A DNA stretch of 64,000 nt, taken from NCBI GenBank assembly GCA_049999725.1, contig JBNGIS010001449.1:21798-85797 (forward strand), in the 5' to 3' direction. The translations under genes and the position numbers were made by a program. The notes beneath the pieces are model-generated. The model was not told the origin of the DNA. It worked only from the letters and a program-made list of their open reading frames with translations, and searched no databases. Every line of letters begins with the position of its first letter. The stretch's first letter is position 1. This DNA is from Haplomitrium mnioides. Lineage: Eukaryota; Marchantiophyta; Haplomitriopsida; Calobryales. This document shows, in pieces, positions 60,716-64,000 of this stretch.

Positions 60716-62329
60716 TAGTTTAACCACCATGGTCTTTGCGCAAATTGTCTTCTTCTCCTAAGTGAAAACGTTCTTTGTTTTCTCCTCTAATGTTTTTTTT
60801 CCATTTTTGCTTTGTGTAGGAGGACAAAATGTTTAAACAGCAGCTCGTCAAGAAATTGACGGCAATTGCAAAAGGGAGAAAAATATTAGGGGTTGAAGAA
60901 GCCCTAGATGATCAAGACCATCCCCCTACACTTGTTTCCTACCCTCTTGCTTTTTTGCTTCATTGCTAGAAAGCTAGAGAGTGGAAATCAAGGCAGCAAA
61001 ATGATGTTGCTGCCCTTCCAGCTAATGGAGTTCAGAGAGACAAAGACGAGCACTTATTGTCCTTTGTTGATGGACTCAACATGGCATATTACCAAGTCCA
61101 TTGGGAGTTCAATGCTCGTCAGTTGAAAGGATTTTTAAAACCTAGATGTTTCACTTTGGCCATTGCAGACATTCCTTACATTTACAACCTTAAGAAATAC
61201 AAGCATGATGATTCTGAACCTTTTTCTAGATACGACATTTTTTATATGGTTTCCTCTTTTGCAGCACTCACCACTTTGGATTTTTAATCTTTTGTTATAA
61301 TGCATTCTTCGCAACAATTTGGCATCGTTGAGGATGCTTTTTGGGAGGTTTGTTGTGCCATCGACCACAGCATCTGGTGAGCTCTTTTTTGATTTTTTTT
61401 GGTTTTCTAGTTTACCTTGTTTAGTTTTCCTACACTTTGTTTCAAGTGTCTAATTTGTTTTTTTTTTTGTCTACATGGAAAAAAGCAATATTCATCATTC
61501 CGGTGGTCCAAGAATTGCTCACACCCACAGGGATTGGACTATGGGCTTTTAGACAAAGGAGGGAAAGAGGAGCATGAGGCTGTTCAATTTGTAGCCTATT
61601 GATACGAGTGGTTGTCCTTGGCAAATTATGCGTAGTGTGTTTAGTTGTCATGCAGTATCGACGAAACTCAAACATCCAAGAGATGATGCTCCTGTGAATG
61701 TTTATCAAAAACCTCAAGCTCTTTACAACTTTTTCATTGGAAATTGATCAACAGAGCAAGATTGGATCTTATGTCTTTGCTCTTGGTTTGGCACAGGCCT
61801 TGTTTGTGCTTGGAAGTTGATGCAAAATTGCATCACTATGGAATATGATAGACATCAGTCTATCTACATTCCTTAGAGAGTTTTGATGATGGCTTCTTTG
61901 TCGTCCAATGTAACAGAATTGCATATAGTGTATGTCTACTATAAGGAACCTGTTCCTCTTGGTACCATAGGTGTTGTGGTGATTCTATTGTCATTTTTGG
62001 GACTGGAAAGTCTCGAATAGACTCTCTTGCGGCTACAGATGCTCAAGCTTCTTAGCCAATTGATTTAGATGAGAAAATTCGTCCTAAATAAGATAGAGTT
62101 GTTTTATGAGAGTGATTTAATTTATGTACATAATATAGTGCTAAAGTTTCAATCTTGCTACATTCCCAATCCAATTTAAGTCTGTTCGTCACGATTCAAT
62201 TTGTTGCGCAAAATGGTTTTTGAACAAAACGTGTTGATTTTTCTTTAAAATAGCAATGAAGTCTATGCTGGCATGGAAGTTCACTTTAATTATTCTTTTT
62301 TTTTCTTCTTACATTGCCATTTGCATCCT

Positions 62330-62530
62330 TTGCTTCCAATTATTCAACAATCTCTGCTTGCTTCAGTTGTCCATGCGCCTATAGGCTTCAATTTTTCAAG
62401 CTTGAGACTGTAGCTCTTCTTGTGCAAAGGGATTTTTCCTACAATGCTTGCCTATACTTGGGCTTTAATTGTCCATGAGTGCATAGGCTTCAGTAGTCTT
62501 TTCACAATTGTTCTTTAACAATCCTTATGC
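62330..62530. repeat. Palindrome array downstream of methyltransferase copy 3
   Basis: Degenerate units such as TTGTCCATGCGCCTATAGGC and TTGTCCATGAGTGCATAGGC separated by TTCAATT/TTCAGTA phrases. Positional equivalent of the arrays downstream of copies 1 and 2. Confidence 0.55.
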
Positions 62531-62892
62531 ACCAACATTTTAGGGCTCTACAATAAAAAAAAATGGATAAAATTTGAATGTTTTTATAAATTTTACAAAT
62601 TTTTGCAATCATTGTTAGTTTTTAAAATGTTTAACAACAAATGTCATGTTTTGTTTACATATATTTGGTTTGACGATCCTTATGCTTTTGAAAGATGAAA
62701 TTATGAAAGCAATTTTGGTAAAATGCTTATAAGAAGATTTGTTTTTAATGCCATGTGCACTTAAAGTAAACGATTTTGATATATAAAAGTAATATTTGTT
62801 TTGCAAACAAATATTATTAGCATCAAATTCATGATTTTATATGTTTAAATTTCAAATTTGGTTTTTGCGAGTGTGAATTGAAACAAGAATCT

Positions 62893-62935
62893 AGTAGCGG
62901 TTGTTGGTTCAAAGTAGCGATTGTTTTAACACAAA
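62893..62935. repeat. Terminal-type motif after copy 3
   Basis: GTAGCGGTTGTTGGTTCAAAGTAGCGATTGTT: two half-sites of GTAGCG(G/A)TT around GGTTCAAA. It is the reverse complement of the motif at ~39950-40025. Copy 3 is also inverted relative to copies 1 and 2, so the motif keeps its orientation relative to the gene. Confidence 0.55.
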
Positions 62936-62994
62936 AAAAATTTCAAAAGTTTAATAAGGGATTCCGAGTGTTCAAGCCTTTAATCTAAGCCCAA

Positions 62995-63090
62995 AGATGC
63001 ACTAGAGTCCATGCGCACATAGACTCCTTAGTGAATGCAAGCTTGGACTTGGGAGTCCATGCTCACATAGAGTCGAGAGTCCATGTGTAA
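62995..63090. repeat. Short GCGC-type palindrome array
   Basis: Units GAGTCCATGCGCACATAGACTC, TGCAAGCTTGGACTTGGGAG and GTCCATGCTCACATAGAGTC. Lies between the terminal motif and the R1 repeat. Confidence 0.65.
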
Positions 63091-63119
63091 AAGAACTCAA
63101 AGACCGACTTCCAAATAAG

Positions 63120-63480
63120 TAATACTTCAAGATAACTCTAAAAGAGTTACACAACTCAAGGCCAATAAGCAAACCAAAGCCAAGAGTGCTAGTCAAAGCC
63201 AAGCAACCAAAGAGCCAAACCGAATTAGAGGAACTCTAGAATGAGAAATGAAGCTAAGAAGCTCTTTTATTTATACAAGAGAAGAGGGTGTCATCCCTCC
63301 TCCTTCACTTACAAGTCATTTCTAATTTCAGCCCTAAAAGCGACTCTCTACCAAAAGTGACTTCAAAGGCAAGTAACCCAATCTCAACCTTAACAGTGAC
63401 TCACTACCACTTCCTTCACTCCTCTCTATTTTCTTATAAATAGCAAAACCTTATATTTGTACTATTACACCATGCGTGCA
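63120..63480 (+). repeat. Dispersed repeat R1, right copy (LTR-like)
   Basis: Homologue of 35270-35710 in the same orientation (CTCTTTTATTTATAC, AGAGAAGAGGGTGTCAT, TTACAAGTCATTTC, AATTTCAGCCCTAAAA, CTTCACTCCTCTCTATTTTC, TTATAAATAGCA). It interrupts methyltransferase copy 4 beyond its intron 1 array. Confidence 0.5.
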
Positions 63481-63612
63481 TAGATTCGAGAGTCTGTGCG
63501 AGTATGAACTCCCTAGTCCATGCGCGTATGGACTCATGAGTCCATTTGCATAAGAACACCAAAGTTTAGGCACGTTTGGACTCTTGTGTCCATGCGCGCA
63601 TGGACTCTTGAG
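63468..63612. repeat. GCGC-centred palindrome array, intron 1 of copy 4
   Basis: Units include AGTCCATGCGCGTATGGACT, GAGTCCATTTGCATAAGAAC and GTGTCCATGCGCGCATGGAC. It lies just downstream of the copy 4 exon 1 donor on the minus strand. Confidence 0.8.
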
Positions 63613-63654
63613 CAACAAAAATTCAAAACAACTGAAAAACAAATCTTGTTAGTC

Positions 63655-64000
63655 TTACCTTGTCGTCGTCGAAAGCCGATTGTAGATCCTTGGTGAATAT
63701 GTCTTGTGGCTTCATCTCGTTGAAGCATAATTTCTTTGGTGAACCTTGAATATGGTATTTGACGATTTTGTTTTGCACAATCAGCCTCATATGGGCTTTG
63801 TGCCCCTCTCGAATTGTCATGATTTGGACCAAAAAGCCTATGTTAAATTTTTCACCTTCACCCTGAAAAAGGTAAAGGTGATGGTCAATGTCCTTTATCA
63901 TTCCACAACAAACTAGCCATCTCTAGGCTAGTTTTTGTGGCTTTTGAGCCTTCAAAACATCTAAATGCTATAAGGCTTTGGTTGAGTTGGTTTGGAAGCA
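63655..64000 (-). pseudogene. ParB-like/methyltransferase relic, copy 4 (exon 1 only, runs off window)
   Basis: Only exon 1 is present, ending at an intact donor (GACAAG followed by GTAAGA) at ~63655; its 5' end lies at or beyond the right edge. It keeps the best reading of the N-terminal region: DHHLYLFQGEGEKFNIGFLV, REGHKAHMRLIVQ and PQDIFTKDLQSAFDDDK. A stop precedes this (KLA then stop). Downstream exons are replaced by the R1 repeat, so the copy is truncated. Confidence 0.6.

Larger units (their letters stand above)
58111..62108 (+). pseudogene. ParB-like/beta-class DNA methyltransferase relic, copy 3 (opposite strand)
   Basis: Exon 1 (58111-58456) aligns to copy 2, but the start codon is ATA and an in-frame TAG follows; it preserves HFYLFAGEGEKFNLDL. 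Exon 2 (~58880-60350) has the acidic Ser/Pro linker, NEDFVELLAQRILTNNYAHN, FFIVVVDLKCGL and GGDHSAAS (ParB-like G-x-H), but its 3' donor is CTAAGT instead of GTAAGT. Exon 3 (60820-61376) is nearly open: FVDGLNMAYYQVHWEFNARQ and FTLAIADIPYIYNL (motif IV), ending at an intact donor. Exon 4 (~61487-62108) has DWILCLCSWFGTGLVCAWKL (damaged motif I). Lost start, lost donor and several stops make it non-functional. It is the only copy on the plus strand, and its two introns again carry palindromes. Confidence 0.65.

Overview
This is nuclear DNA of a land plant or close streptophyte relative. It carries three intron-rich genes with clear plant orthologues: the starch kinase GWD (minus strand), a GT-1-type trihelix transcription factor and the starch-degradation protein LSF1 (both plus strand). 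A fourth gene at the left edge encodes an EF-hand, coiled-coil protein with a cilium-type signature (RQ-V-x-x-HC-x-ERG). That points to a lineage with flagellate sperm, such as a bryophyte, lycophyte, fern or charophyte. Introns are short (mostly 60-350 nt). I cannot name the species. All splice sites were read by eye; most exon chains close exactly in frame.

Layout. 1-7.4 kb: flagellar-type EF-hand gene, 5' end outside the window. 7.6-15.7 kb: GWD, convergent with it, with 32 readable exons totalling 4,032 nt in one frame. 15.7-24.4 kb: gene-poor, with a 100-bp tandem duplication, a possible NTF2-like relic, G-boxes and a CT-flanked assembly gap. 24.4-27.5 kb: trihelix gene. 29.8-33.8 kb: LSF1. 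GWD phosphorylates starch and LSF1 helps degrade the phosphorylated granule, so two steps of the same plastid process lie about 14 kb apart with a transcription factor between them.

33.8-64 kb is AT-rich accessory DNA. It begins with satellite-like repeats and then holds at least four degenerate copies of one multi-exon gene family (minus at 36.9-39.9, 40.8-45.1 and 63.65-64.0 kb; plus at 58.1-62.1 kb). The encoded protein has a region resembling a ParB/sulfiredoxin-like fold (G-N-H-S-x-x-x-R-Q-L-L), then a DIPYG motif, then a D-L-C-x-G-S-G-T motif. This is the motif order of a beta-class bacterial-type DNA amino-methyltransferase. Between two of these copies sit two inverted copies (47.7-49.5 and 51.6-53.5 kb) of a gene with the DUF7869 signature (LQLDN...EN, GHTHDQID).

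The most striking feature is a family of GCGC-centred palindromes, consensus AGTCCATGCGCGCATGGACT. They are arranged about every 24 bp in arrays in the same two introns of the methyltransferase copies and downstream of them. Related palindromes with different but still self-complementary arms lie in and around the DUF7869 copies. A separate block at 53.6-57.8 kb holds other tandem repeats. No tRNA, rRNA or CRISPR array was recognised.
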